Source: Omphiscola glabra (lineage: Eukaryota; Mollusca; Gastropoda; Lymnaeidae). Taken from it: 64,000 nt of DNA. Positions 1 to 11,203 of this stretch are shown here, one piece after another. Each line of letters opens with the position of its first letter. The stretch's first letter is position 1. Where the stretch lies: NCBI GenBank assembly GCA_964017045.1, contig OZ024802.1, positions 8,940,435 through 9,004,434 on the forward strand, written 5' to 3'. The translations under genes were made by a program, and so were the position numbers. The notes beneath the pieces are model-generated. The model ran no database searches. It saw only the letters and a list, made by a program, of their open reading frames with translations, and had not been told where the DNA came from.

Positions 1-71
1 CAAGTTAAGTGTCCAAATATTAAATTTGAAAATCTTAGAACTTTGCATTGACTTGTTTTACTATGGTCATT

Positions 72-276
72 GCATAGAGTAGCTCCTTCCATCACTGCAT
101 AGAGTAGCTCCTTCCATCACTGCATAGAGTAGCTCCTTCCATCACTGCATAGAGTAGCTTATTCCATCACTGCATAGAGTAGCTCCTTCCATCACTGAAT
201 AGAGTAACTCCTTCCATCACTTCCATAGAGTAGCTCCTTCCATCACTTCCATAGAGTAACTCCTTCCATCACTGCA
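72..276 (+). repeat. 25-bp minisatellite, about 8 copies
   Basis: The unit begins GCATAGAGTAGCTCCTTCC and repeats head to tail. The last copies replace GCATAG with TTCCATAG. Confidence 0.95.
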
Positions 277-796
277 TCGTTTTACGTGCTACGTAAAAAT
301 GTTTTTTTTTTTTTTTAAATACTTTGGACTTTGAACCTTTAGAATGTAAAAAACCAACTTGTTAACCCTGATTTTTTAGGACACCCCCCCCCCCCACACA
401 CACACCTTTTTTTATATGTCCCGAGAATTTTTTTACAGTTTTTTCTTATACTAAATTGTTTTCTTTTATTTCCATTAACACATGCTAACAGAAACGAGGG
501 TACAAGGATCTTAGAAAGACCACGTCAGTAATGCCCAGGACACGTGATCAAATTGACGTCATGTTTGCTTCAAAATATGCGTCAAATTTTGTCAAAATTC
601 TTTTTTCTTTTGATTTACTAAATAGTGCGTTCAAAAAAGGATTTGATGAAAAGTTGAAGCAAATTTGATCATGTTCAGCAAGTTACTTCAAATATCTTCT
701 GAAATGCATTTTCTGTTTATTTCTTTTTAAAATGAAAAGCAACAATTTGTAACCACAATTTAGCGTTGCTTTCATATAAAAGTGTTTGTATGTTCT
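277..796. other. AT-rich stretch, no gene seen
   Basis: It holds poly-T, a C12 run at 384-395 followed by a short CA run, and at about 573-680 a fragment resembling the middle of the foldback element at 55021-55309 (GCGTCAAATTT ... AGTGCGTTCAAAAA). No open frame with protein-like character. Confidence 0.6.
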
Positions 797-1240
797 GTTA
801 ACTTTGATCCATTTTAACATATTTTCTCATTAGCTTTGATCCATTTTCACCTATTTTCCCCATTAACTTTGATCTATTTCACTTATTTCTCTCATTATCT
901 GTAATCTATATTACCTATTTTTCTCATTAACCGCAAATTATAGCACCCACTTTCCTCATTAACTTTATCGATACAGCTAATATGTCATTAACTATCTATA
1001 ACGCCTATATTTTGCTTTAACATTGAAATATATCACCTATAGTTTTCATTAACTATGATATATATCACCGATATTTTTCATCAACTTTGATATAAATCAC
1101 CTATATTTTTCATTAACTTTGATCTTTGTCACCTATTTTCTCATTAACTTTGATCTTTGTCACCTATTTTCTCATTAACTTTGATCTTTGTCACCTATTT
1201 TCTCATTAACTTTGATCTATATCACCTATTTTTTTCCTTA
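797..1240 (+). repeat. Degenerate ~33-36-bp tandem repeat
   Basis: Variants of TTAACTTTGATCTATATCAC followed by CTATTTTCTCA repeat about 13 times. The copies are diverged on the left and nearly identical at 1110-1225, so growth was recent only at the right end. Confidence 0.85.
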
Positions 1241-1628
1241 ACTGAGATCCCACCGAACTTCTTCTTTAGGTTTCCTTACATCAGAGTCCTCTAACTTAAT
1301 GAATCTAATCATTGCAAGCAGCAGATAATTGCTGTAAATAACACATCGTTTATCGATTAATCCCGTCCTGTGCCGGAAGATCCTGAAAGCCAAAAGTTGC
1401 GATAAAAGGACATGTTTTAATGAAGCCAATGTCAGAGATTATACCACGAAACTGTGACGTAATTCGTTCAAATCAATTAGGCGGTGACTCCCATAACTGT
1501 AATAGCCTGGAGGCACCTACTCAAACATGGAATGAAAGAGTTGAACTCAAGAAGTTTCTGCTTCGTCAAGTTGAAAAAATGAATTTCCACATTTTAAAAT
1601 ACACCTGGGCTGTTAGTTTGGAGTTGTG
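1241..1628. other. Non-repetitive stretch, no gene seen
   Basis: Short open frames on both strands (up to 69 aa) have no recognisable motif or splice context. Confidence 0.5.
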
Positions 1629-2090
1629 ATCTCACGGAGTAGTGGTCTCAAAGAGTAGTGGTCTCAGAGAGTAGTGGTCTCACGGCATAGTGGTCTAGCG
1701 GAGTAGTAGTCCCACGGAGTAGGGGTCTAACGGAGCAGTGGTCTAACGGAGTGGTGGTCTTACAAGTAGTGGTCATACAAGTAGTGGTCTTACAAGTAGT
1801 GGTCATACAAGTAGTGGTCATACAAGTAGTGGTCATACAAGTAGTGGTCATAAAAGTAGTGGTCATACAAGTGGTCATACAAGTAGTGGTCTTACAAATA
1901 GTGGTCTTACAAGTAGTGGTCATACAAGTAGTGGTCATACAAGTAGTGGTCATACAAGTAGTGGTCATACAAGTAGTAGTCTTACAAGTAGTGGTCTTAC
2001 AAGTAGTGGTCTTACAAGTAGTGGTCATACAAGTAGTGGTCATACAAGTAGTGGTCATACAAGTAGTGGTCTTACAAGTAGTAGTCTTAA
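1629..2090 (+). repeat. 16-bp then 15-bp minisatellite (GTGGTC core)
   Basis: The left part (1629-1756) repeats AGTGGTCTCACGGAGT. The right part (1757-2090) repeats GTCATACAAGTAGTG about 22 times. Both share AGTGGTC, so the 15-mer probably arose from the 16-mer. The 15-bp unit stays in frame and gives five-residue peptide repeats on both strands, which I do not regard as genes. Confidence 0.95.
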
Positions 2091-2152
2091 CCGTGATCGA
2101 AATTTGACCCAACTTGTTACACAACATATTGCTTTTAGTACTCTCATACCAG

Positions 2153-2283
2153 TAACTTTGTAACTAGTATGTTGTGTACAGGCAACAACTTTGTAAATAG
2201 TACGTTGTGTCCAGGCAATAACTTTGTAACATGTATGTTGCGTCCAGACGATACCTTTGTAACATGTTTGTTGTGTCTAGACA
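2153..2283 (+). repeat. ~37-bp tandem repeat, 4 copies
   Basis: Each copy contains ACTTTGTAAC, then GTATGTTG and GTCCAG or GTCTAG. The copies are moderately diverged. Confidence 0.85.
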
Positions 2284-3167
2284 AGCCGTTGAAATTATAA
2301 TTGTCTCAGACGTGTTATCTAAATACCACAGTCGCTTCGTTTCCCTCTGAAAATCTAAGGTAATTTATTGTACGGAGTTCGTTTTTTTATGATCTTAGAT
2401 TTCAAAATGTGAATGCCTGTCTTCATTTGATTGACAGAATGCGTGTGTTTACCAAAGGAATGCATCTTTCAAACGTTATCTTTGCCAAAGAGAATACATG
2501 TGTCTAATTTTGTTGACATAGATGTATCAGCAGCTAGTTTGTCTGCTGTTCCTTCTTGCCGATTACATAGTCAAAGTCTGAGGACGACAACAGTGTCTAC
2601 TAATCTGTATTCTCTTTTTATCTCTGTCTCTCTTTCCCCCTCCTACTCTTCTCATCTATCCACTCTCTCTCTCTCTCTCTCTTTCACTCACATACACACA
2701 CACACACTCTTCCTTATTCCATCTTTCTTCCCTCCAATCTCTCAATATTTGTTCCTGTAACGTCTTAATTCCACGTCTTCGAATGTCTCAACTCATGCTT
2801 TTATTTCCACGGATCATCTAATCACACGGGGGGGGGGGGGGGGGGTTTGCTGGGGGGTGACGTCACCTAATCAGGTTATACCCCCCTGACCCAACCCATT
2901 TAGTGAGCGACCCACATCGAGGCAGGGCCTAGCGCCCTCTGTCGCAGCTCCTCTTCTGGTACCATCTAGCCACTCCGGCTTATCGGATTTAACCACAAGG
3001 CCCACCTTCTCGCGCCCAACTCCCCACCCCCCCTGCCCACAGCATGTTAATGTCCTGGAGTATATGCCACGGTCTGGCCGTTACAAAAGCCGGTATCTGT
3101 CTCTCCTCACTCAAGCCTACTCGATAAGCCAGGAATCTGATTAACTCTTTGTCCGTCTGTCTGGCAG
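2284..3167. other. Mixed low-complexity stretch, no gene seen
   Basis: It holds a (CT)n/(CA)n microsatellite at about 2655-2712, a G18 run at 2828-2845 and a perfect 12-bp palindrome GGTGACGTCACC at 2856-2867 containing a CRE-like TGACGTCA core. From 2880 to 3100 the sequence is less AT-rich and not tandemly repeated, but I cannot name it. Confidence 0.5.
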
Positions 3168-3229
3168 GGTTACAACGAACTTAGCTTTATCCATCAATAC
3201 CTACAGGAACGGATTTTTCTCCTGGGAAA
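3168..3229 (+). other. Candidate internal exon, unidentified
   Basis: A pyrimidine-rich acceptor (CTGTCTGGCAG) precedes 62 bp of open frame that ends at a donor-like AA|GTACGT. The frame encodes a peptide beginning GYNELSFIHQ and ending RIFLLG, which looks protein-like and amphipathic. No neighbouring exon was found and I do not recognise the family. It may be chance. Confidence 0.22.
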
Positions 3230-4262
3230 GTACGTATGGGATATTGGGATGGGGGATAGAACGAGTTTGTTGGGTTTTTTTTTTTGTGGGGGAGGGGGGG
3301 GGGTTACATTGCAGGGATTTATTTTCAGCATATTCAATTGAAAAACACGGTTGAAAAAAACAACAAAAAAGCCATTCTGATTAAAACGACAAATTTAATG
3401 TTAGGTAGTTTTGAAACAATTTATGAAACATAACAAAACAGACATCTTGTGTCGTCAAAGCACTATCCACAATGAGTGTGGAGCACGCTGGTAAATTCCT
3501 ACAAATTGGGGAACAAAAGTATTTTTTACATCTTTCAGTCCTCGGCCTAATGCCAATGCATTTAAGAGCATAATTTTTCACCAGCTACAGAAAAGTCCTG
3601 AAAGATTTGAGAGCAAGTCAGTATCTATATTTTTGGTTTATTATTTTGAAGACAAATTATCCGCCTTTGTCCTAAGTATCCACCAAATGTTTTCAGTTTA
3701 AAATATCTGCTTTATATATTTACATTGAATCTGCCATTAGTTCTATTATTGAACTGAGTCCAGAGGCGTATCCTAACCAACCCTAACACTTTATCTGTCT
3801 TGTGTTTAGATTCTTATAGTTAAATAATATTGTCCTGTGAAGAATAGTTATCCACGTACTGAATATAAATATGTCCAATGTCATCAAAACACATTTCATT
3901 TATATGGATCAAGGAAAGGATGTTATTGTATCTTAACTTACACTAAAGCGGTCGGAACAGGGAGTTGCAAAGTTACGGTTGGGATTACATATACATCTCT
4001 CGAACCATCTACCAAAGTTTGAAGCACATCATTTTTCATCCATTAATCAATCATTCCAACAATGTATCCAACGGCCATCTAATCTATCCACACGTCTACT
4101 GATCGTCAGTCTTATCCACATCTGATCAGGATTGCAAAAAAAAAAATGTTCCTGACCATTTTGTTGCAGTTATTAAGTTTGTTTAAACAGACGAAACACT
4201 TAGATCTCCAGATCGTGAGCCCATCTTCTCTGTGACACAACGGGACAATAGTCATTAAGATT
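3230..4262. other. AT-rich stretch, no firm gene
   Basis: G-rich runs lie at about 3288-3303. A weak cysteine-containing frame lies at 3840-3985 (separate entry). The rest has no repeat or coding signal that I can see. Confidence 0.5.
3840..3985 (+). other. Possible relic of an antistasin-type exon 2
   Basis: One open frame contains GSRKGCYCIL preceded by a cysteine 13 residues upstream and followed by another cysteine. Gene A exon 2 has SPKGCYCV with a cysteine 12 residues upstream. There is an in-frame stop just 5' and no good acceptor, so this is at best a dead fragment and may be coincidence. Confidence 0.12.
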
Positions 4263-4809
4263 CAACAGAACAGCAGTCAGGAAGATACAAGAGAAACAGC
4301 AGTCAGGAAGATACAAGAGAAACAGCAGTCAGGAAGATACAAGAGAAACAGCAGTCAGGAAGATACAAGAGAAACAGCAGTCAGGAAGATACATGAGAAA
4401 CAGCAGTCAGGAAGATACAAGAGAAACAGCAGTCAGGAAGATACAAGAGAAACAGCAGTCAGGAAGATACAAGAGAAACAGCAGTCAGGAAGATACAAGA
4501 GAAACAGCAGTCAGGAAGATACAAGAGAAACAGCAGTCAGGAAGATACAAGAGAAACAGCAGTCAGGAAGATACAAGAGAAACAGCAGTCAGGAAGATAC
4601 AAGAGAAACAGCAGTCAGGAAGATACAAGAGAAACAGCAGTCAGAAAGATACAAGAGAAACAGCAGTCAGGAAGATACAAGAGAAACAGCAGTCAGGAAG
4701 ATACAAGAGAAACAGCAGTCAGGAAGATACAAGAGAAACAGCAGTCAGGAAGATACAAGAGAAACAGCAGTCAGGAAGATACAAGAGAAACAGCAGTCAG
4801 GAAGATACA
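4263..4809 (+). repeat. 26-bp minisatellite, about 21 near-identical copies
   Basis: The unit CAGCAGTCAGGAAGATACAA plus GAGAAA repeats with almost no variation, so expansion is recent. Because 26 is not a multiple of 3, the peptide repeats every 26 codons (motif RNSSQEDTRETAVRKIQEKQ); the 181-codon frame is an array artefact. Confidence 0.97.
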
Positions 4810-5237
4810 AAATATGTTGTTTTTTTATATTATACAACGTTCGCTTTGTCTAGAAGTAATCAATGGCATGCCGGGGCAAACCCTGAAAGTTGCTCATCTT
4901 GGGGGTTATGTAAACTATCGACTAGGGCAAGTAGCTAGTGGGCGGAGAGACGAATTAATGCCCACATTATTTCAACACAAGAGAATTGAAGAAAACGATT
5001 GTTTTGTTTTTTTTACACGATCATTTAAACTCTTGAAACAGTAAAATAAAACATGCTTCAACATACACGATACTTGGATAGTTGTATTCTACAAATAATC
5101 TTTTAAAAAAACTGCGTGGAAGTTTCATATATGAAGGTGTTTCAAAGTATAATCACATGGCAACACAAACAAAGTTTATTCTTGGCACCATCAGTCTTGG
5201 TCACTGATTCCAAAAAACCGTATCGGGTTTAACGTAA
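4810..5237. other. Non-repetitive stretch, no gene seen
   Basis: Two overlapping short frames run out of the preceding array. No motif, splice site pair or repeat is convincing. Confidence 0.4.
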
Positions 5238-5280
5238 CGAAGTGGCTATTGGTACTCGGGTACCAATAGGTGCAGCCTTA
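5238..5280 (-). repeat. 43-bp repeat with GGTAC palindromic core, inverted to 7703-7746
   Basis: The sequence CGAAGTGGCTATTGGTAC ... GTACCAATAGGTGCAGCC is the reverse complement of 7703-7746 at about 90% identity. The pair could be terminal inverted repeats of a ~2.5-kb element or two separate copies of a short palindromic family also seen at 6546-6770 and 46905-47125. Confidence 0.7.
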
Positions 5281-6294
5281 ACGTAAAGTCTCTACTTTTA
5301 AGAAACTGTTGATTTTTTTTTAAATTTAGTTTTCTCTTTAGAAGCCTTTGGACGTCAACTTTGTTGCCAGGGAATATCAATCCAAAATAGGATTTAAATG
5401 GGAAATTTATGTATTTATATTTCCTAAGTTTTGTGAGTGTAACGACGTTTGTCTACTTCCTTTTTTCATATTATACGTTTTGCCATAGAACTGATAGGTT
5501 CAAGGGACAAACTCGTCTTTCTCCTGGTGTATTAACTCATCAATTCATTACCACGGTGCTGTATGCTTCAAGAAGGAAAGCAGATGTGTAACAAAAATTC
5601 AAGAACCACGTAGGACTGGCCAGTAGGAATGGCCGTTAGGAATGGCCGATCGCTCGTGATTCCAGCATCTGACCCGGTGGTCATCAAATTACGACCTGCG
5701 GGCCGGATCCGGCCCGCCGACGGTTCTTGAACTTGCTTGATAAAACGTATGGAACAAGAGAAGTTTGGATACAATTTAAAGATCGATATTGTGTCTAGAA
5801 TACTAGAAGATGTTCACTCGCTCGTTGACCTCTTCCTCCACCATCTTCCACCACCTACATCCACCAACTCCATCCACCAGCTACCGCCACCCATTCCGTC
5901 CACCAACTCAATGATCTCTGTCAGCACCCACCATCAACCTTATTTTCTCTAAAACACAAACCTGAAAACTTGAGGACCGTCTGAAACTCTTCGTCCACGT
6001 GTCTCGTTGAAACAAAAACTCAAACTTCCAATGTATTTATGTCGTGGCTATCACCGAATTACGCTAAACCCAATCAATAACAAGATCAATAACGAACGGT
6101 TGGAATTTCTCCAATAGCCCTGATTTAGTTTTCTTCTCATTTCCGAGGCTTTTCACTTCGCGGCCCCCTCCCCCACTTCGAGCCCCCCCTCACCCATTTC
6201 ACCCAATCCAACAGTTTCTAGTTTCGATTAATCTTCATTTGTTTCGCTCCTGGATAGAAATCTATGTTCCCTGAATTTATTGGCCACTGGATAT
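5281..6294. other. Mixed stretch with hAT fragment, no gene seen
   Basis: Apart from the GC-rich fragment at 5673-5735 there is a CCACC-rich simple region at about 5838-5935 and a C-rich patch at 6160-6200. No protein-like frame. Confidence 0.45.
5673..5735 (+). mobile_element. hAT-type MITE fragment with 20-bp palindrome
   Basis: GGTGGTCATCAAATTACGACC followed by a perfect palindrome GCGGGCCGGATCCGGCCCGC at 5698-5717 matches the kind of GGCCCGC-rich terminus common in animal hAT MITEs (recalled, not searched). Only one end is recognisable and no target duplication was found. Confidence 0.35.
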
Positions 6295-6543
6295 TTGGTC
6301 TGGTTCTTGGCTAGTTTTGTTAGACATCATCTATTTGTGCTGGTAGTTGGCTAGTTTTGTTAGCATCTATTTGGACTGGTAGTTGGCTAGTTATGTTAGC
6401 ATCTATTAGGGCTAGTTGTTGGCAAATTGTGTTAGCATCTGTTTGGACTAATAGTTGGCTGGTTCTGTTAGCATCTATTATGGCTAGTTGTTGGCAAATT
6501 TTGTTAGCCTCTAATAGGTCTGGTTGCCGGCTAGTTTTGTTAT
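6295..6543 (+). repeat. Degenerate ~36-bp tandem repeat, ~7 copies
   Basis: Copies contain TTGGCTAGTTTTGTTAGCATC and TATTTGGACTGGTAG with substitutions. It ends directly at the dispersed repeat starting near 6546. Confidence 0.85.
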
Positions 6544-6545
6544 CA

Positions 6546-6770
6546 TGGCCATTCGGACCCGGGTCCCATTAGATTCAATGCAATTCGGATGTCATTTGTA
6601 GTCGTTTATTTTAGTTAAACTGAAGAATTAAGTTTACAAACTTATAGTCCTTTCAATTATCTTTCATTTCATAACAAATTTTGTCTTACTAACCCAACAA
6701 TAATATTTTTAATAGTTTTTTAATCCCAAACTCTCACTTCTGGTACCCGGGTGCGAATAGTCGCAGTCTT
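6546..6770 (-). repeat. Dispersed ~220-bp repeat, second copy inverted at 46905-47125
   Basis: The ends carry GGACCCGGGTCCCA and GGTACCCGGGTGCG. Internal blocks (TAGTTAAACTGAAGAATTA, CCAACAATAATATTTT) reappear reverse-complemented at 46905-47125 within intron 2 of gene A. It is AT-rich inside and non-coding, consistent with a MITE. Confidence 0.8.
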
Positions 6771-7702
6771 TTTCTTTTTAAAATAGGGACATTCTTTTCA
6801 ACAATTTCCTATACATTTAAAGGACATGGCATGCTGTTGTGGTTTTGTTGTATTTATGAGTAAACAAAGCATCAAAACGTGTGTCAGTTATTTACTTTAA
6901 AAATCAGATTGTTGGGTGTTCAGAATTCGCAATAGCGGTTAGAAATTATCACAAAGTGCCTATCATTATTATCCCGATAATATCGGGTCATATCTTCTAG
7001 TATATATATATAATATTTGCTTGTTTAAATTAGAGATTTTTTAGTCGACATTTACTCTCAGCAATAATATAATACAAATTGCTTTGTGGCTCTGAGATGA
7101 CCAAGGCAGACGCCTGACATAAGACGCCGAGAAGGACGTGTTGAAAACTCATTACATGGCCGACATCGACAATGTTATCATGGACGTGGAACCTTGTTTC
7201 CAGAGATTGTCCCGACCAGAGTCCGTCATTAGCCGTCTAAGATTGTATATTAGACCCCCAGTCATGTGGCAGGGACACGAGAGACGGGACATCTGGTAAT
7301 TTTGGTCAATTTATCACTGTCGGGGCTAAGGCGAGTTCCATTGTGTCGTCGAGTCAGAGTCTAGAAGGGCCCTAGAGATGGGTGGTGGGGGGAGATTGAA
7401 GATGACGTGGATTGTTGTTCTTTAAGTTCTCAAAACTAGACTCTTGGTGAAAAGAGGACGTGAAGTTCGGGGATCATTGGGATTCAAAGATTTTAATGGG
7501 GTCCAACTATGTTATTGAGGACAAGTGTAATAAAGGAGTCGAAGCGTCTCAACAGAGTCAAAATGTGTCAATAGGTCCAATTGTGTCAATGGGATCACTG
7601 TTTCCATCTTGTGGGTCAACTGTCCACCCACAAGAATAAAAATGTTCACAACAATAAAATGAATATAGCTTTTTTTTTTAAACAAACGATTATCTGTTCA
7701 TT
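6771..7702. other. Non-repetitive stretch, no gene seen
   Basis: 7085-7330 is less AT-rich than its surroundings and not repeated in the window, but frames are short. A short TA run lies near 7003-7013. Confidence 0.45.
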
Positions 7703-7746
7703 TTAAGGCTGCACCTATTGGTACCCGTGTACCTATAGCCACTTCG
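7703..7746 (+). repeat. Right partner of the 5238-5280 inverted repeat
   Basis: TTAAGGCTGCACCTATTGG ... CCTATAGCCACTTCG is the reverse complement of 5238-5280 with a few mismatches. Confidence 0.7.
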
Positions 7747-7784
7747 ACATTTTAATGACATTTGTTGTTTCAAAAATTTACGGA

Positions 7785-8215
7785 TGCCTTCTACCGATTA
7801 CAATTAGTGGAACCAATGAAATATCGCACCGCCCGAAATATCAGATGCTCCGTACAGTTAAGGCTCATTTTCTTTCAGGCTACCAGTATTCGATAGCACA
7901 GATCGTGCTGTTCCGGAAAATGTGCCTATAACAATTCTACGCCCAAGTCTTACTTCCAATTCTTCGCAGATATCAGTATTTCATTTTTAATCGTATGCGC
8001 TTTTTGCAACTTTACGTGTTTAAAGAGCAATAACACAATATTAAATTATCTTTACACCAACATAACTGTTAGTTGTAATACAGGTCTTGCTAAGTATCAG
8101 ACATCGGCATTCTGTTTTCAAATGATATTTAATCATAAAAACATAACTTTTAACGTAGGGTGGGTGTTCATTAATTTTAAAATGAATGACGGGATCATGC
8201 TTATAAAAAAATATG
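7785..8215 (+). repeat. Dispersed ~430-bp repeat, second copy at 39868-40290
   Basis: Shared ordered blocks include CGATTACAATTA, GAAATATCGC, TCGCAGATATCAGTATTT and CTGTTTTCAAATGATATT. Same orientation in both places, diverged by substitutions and indels. No coding capacity. Confidence 0.8.
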
Positions 8216-8225
8216 GTCCATAGCA

Positions 8226-9507
8226 TGGTCAGTCTCAATATCTCAGTCTCAATATCTCAGTCTCAATATCTCAGTCTCAATATCTCAGTCTCAATATCTC
8301 AGTCTCAATATCTCAGTCTCAAAAATCTGTGTACCAATATCTATTTCTCAATATCTGTGTCTCAGTATCTCAGTCTCAATATCTCAGTCTCAATATCTCA
8401 GTCTCAATATCTCGGTCTCAATATCTTAGTCTCAATATCTCAGTCTCAATATCTCGGTCTCAATATCTTAGTCTCAATTTCTCAGTCTTAATATCTCAGT
8501 CTCAATATCTCAGTCTCAATATCTCAGTATCAATATCTCAGTCTCAATATCTCAGTCTCAATATCTCAGTCTCAATATCTCAGTCTCAATATCTCAGTTT
8601 CAATATCTCAGTCTCAATATCTTAGTCTCAATAACTCAGTCTCAATATATCGGTCTCAATATCTCAGTCTCAAAAATCTGTGTACCAATATCTATGTCTC
8701 AATATCTGTGTCTCAGTATCTCAGTCTCAATATCTCAGTCTCAATATCTATGTATTAATATCACAGTATCAATATCTCGGTCTCAATATCTCAGTCTCAA
8801 TATCTCGGTCTCAATATCTTAGTCTCAATATCTCAGTCTCAATATCTCGGTCTCAATATCTTAGTCTCAATTTCTCAGTCTTAATATCTCAGTCTCAGTA
8901 TCTCGGTCTCAATGTCTCAGTCTCAATATCTCAGTCTCGATATCTGTCTCAATATCTCTGTCTCAATATCTCAGTCTCAATATCTCGGTCTCAATATCTC
9001 GGTCTCAATATCTCGGTTTCAATATCTCGGTCTCAATATCTCGGTCTCAATATCTCAGTTTCAATATATCAGTCTCAATATCTCGGTCTCAATATCTCGG
9101 TCTCAATATCTCGGTTTCAATATCTCGGTCTCAATATCTCTGTCTCAATATCTCGGTCTCAATATCTCGGTCTCAATATCTCGGTTTCAATATCTCGGTC
9201 TCAATATCTCGGTTTCAATATCTCGGTCTCAATATCTCAGTCTCAATATCTCAGTCTCAATATCTCTGTCTCAATATCTCAGTCTCAATATCTCGGTCTC
9301 AATATCTCGGTCTCAATATCTCGGTCTCAATATCTCTGTCTCAATATCTCTGTCTCAATATCTCAGTCTCAATATCTCGGTCTCAATATCTCGGTCTCAA
9401 TATCTCGGTCTCAATATCTCTGTCTCAATATCTCAGTTTCAATATCTCGGTCTCAATATCTCAGTTTCAATATCTCAGTCTCAATATCTCAGTTTCAATA
9501 TCTCTAA
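8226..9507 (+). repeat. 14-bp minisatellite, about 90 copies
   Basis: The unit is CAGTCTCAATATCT with CGGTCTC and CTGTCTC variants, uninterrupted for 1.28 kb. A variant block (CAAAAATCTGTGTACCAATA) appears at 8320 and again 351 bp later, so part of the array was duplicated as a block. It reads as long SLNISVSISQSQYL-type peptides in more than one frame, an array artefact. Confidence 0.97.
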
Positions 9508-9760
9508 ATGACATTTTTAATGTTGTTGGAAGTCAGAGACACCGAAGCCAAGCACCTGCCTTGAAACGTTATGTATTCAAAATAAAACCATTACACTACG
9601 TCACTATTGCTTGTTCTTAAAACAAAGACGAATAAACAAAAGGAGGTTGTTTGTTTTTTTAATATAAATTTTCAAATGAAGGAACCTTACAAAGCAGCCC
9701 ACACACAAAATTTATTTTAAAAAAAAAAGAAAATTGAAAAATCTAGTAAAAACAACATAC

Positions 9761-9987
9761 TCACTTTGGTGCACAGCACTGTACTAACCCAAGAATCACT
9801 TTGGTGCAAAGCACTGTATTAAACATAGATTCACTTTGGTGCACAGCACTGTACCAACGAAAGACTCATTTGGTGCACAGCACTGTACCAACCACAGACT
9901 CACTTTGGTGCACAGCACTGTACCAACCATAGACTTACTTTGGTGCACAGCCCTGTACCAACCACAGACTTACTTACTTTGGTGCAG
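9761..9987 (+). repeat. ~34-bp minisatellite, ~7 copies
   Basis: The unit begins CACTTTGGTGCACAGCACTG and ends in variable ACCAACCATAGA. Low divergence. Confidence 0.93.
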
Positions 9988-10274
9988 ATTACAGCACCAT
10001 CTTACAAAACAAAACAAAAGCCGGGAAATAACTCTGGGACAATATGATTGAGTCAACAAAACACCATTTCTCGAAATCATCTAATAGCAAAAGACATTGA
10101 CCTTTGTATGATTTCAAATTAAAAAATGGTTAGACTTTCAAAAAAAACTCATTGTTTCAAATGAACTTTGTAACGGCACTGCCTCGACTCCATTGGTGGT
10201 AGGCTCTAGATCAACTTACAACACTGGCTGATTACATTTCCTGTGGTAACACCACGGACTGCTATTGAGCATTT

Positions 10275-10650
10275 TACAAGGACATCACTTTAACAGGGAC
10301 CAGGACATCCCTCTAACAAGGATCAGGACACCCATCTAACAAGGACCAGGACATCCATTTAACAAGGACCAGGACATCCATTTAACAAGGACCAGGACAT
10401 CCATCTAACAAGGACAAGGACACCCATTTAACAAGGACCAGGACATCCATTTAACAAGGACCAGGACATCCCTCTAACAATGACCAGGACACCCATTTAA
10501 AAAGGACCAGGACATCCATTTAACAAGGACCAGGACATCCATTTAACAAGGACCAGGACATCCATTTAACAAGGACCAGGACATCCATTTAACAAGGACC
10601 AGGACATCCATTTAACAAGGACCAGGACATCCATTTAACAAGGACCAGAG
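10275..10650 (+). repeat. 23-bp minisatellite, ~16 copies
   Basis: The unit is CAGGACATCCATTTAACAAG plus GAC, with ACACCC and CTCTAAC variants in the left half and homogeneous copies in the right half. Confidence 0.95.
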
Positions 10651-11010
10651 TGATGAATTAGTATCATGTCTTTACTGGTAAAATTTGTTACACGACTTCA
10701 GATTCGATAGAAACAATACAAGCTTAAGATTTCATTCTAAGAACAACACACATCATTTTATTTTAATGCAAGGATTCTCAATCTGGTGTCTGTCAATACT
10801 TAGGACGACTTCATTAATAACTATTTCACAGTTGGGGATTTGGGGGGGGGGGGTGTTTTCGTGAAAATACGTGGATTACCAAAGTCATTGTCATATCATT
10901 AAGTAGTTATTTAAATAAAACATTTCCGAGCATTTCGGCCATACCAGACTAACGATGAGATCCTTTTTTTAAAATATGTACCCAGAACATTCGCTTTGTA
11001 GCAATATGTG
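10651..11010. other. Non-repetitive stretch, no gene seen
   Basis: It contains a G12 run at 10842-10853. Nothing else stands out before the MITE. Confidence 0.5.
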
Positions 11011-11195
11011 CAGTGGCGTAGTGAGGGGGCAAGGGGGGCATCATGCCCCGGGCGCTACTCACAAAGGGGCGCCAAATGGTATATTTTACTATAATATTGT
11101 ATGGTTTTCGAATAGGGGGGGGGGCGTTAAAAAGGTATTGGGGGCGCTAATAAGGTATTGTGCCCCGGGCGCGAGTAAAGCTCGCTACCCCACTG
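11011..11195 (+). mobile_element. hAT-like MITE, 185 bp, CAGTGGCGTAG termini
   Basis: The left end CAGTGGCGTAGTGAG and right end CTCGCTACCCCACTG are imperfect terminal inverted repeats. The 8-bp sequence AATATGTG lies immediately on both sides (11003-11010 and 11196-11203), the target duplication length of hAT transposons. The copy at 45920-46085 is the same family in opposite orientation. Non-autonomous, no transposase. Confidence 0.93.
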
Positions 11196-11203
11196 AATAT
11201 GTG

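Noticed and set aside
4393..4938. 181-codon frame with a basic repeat RNSSQEDTRETAV
   Set aside because: It is the 26-bp array plus unrelated downstream sequence; the ATG is a single-base variant inside one unit.
8213..9511. Long SLNISVSISQSQYL repeat proteins
   Set aside because: They are the 14-bp minisatellite translated in several frames with no non-repetitive coding context.
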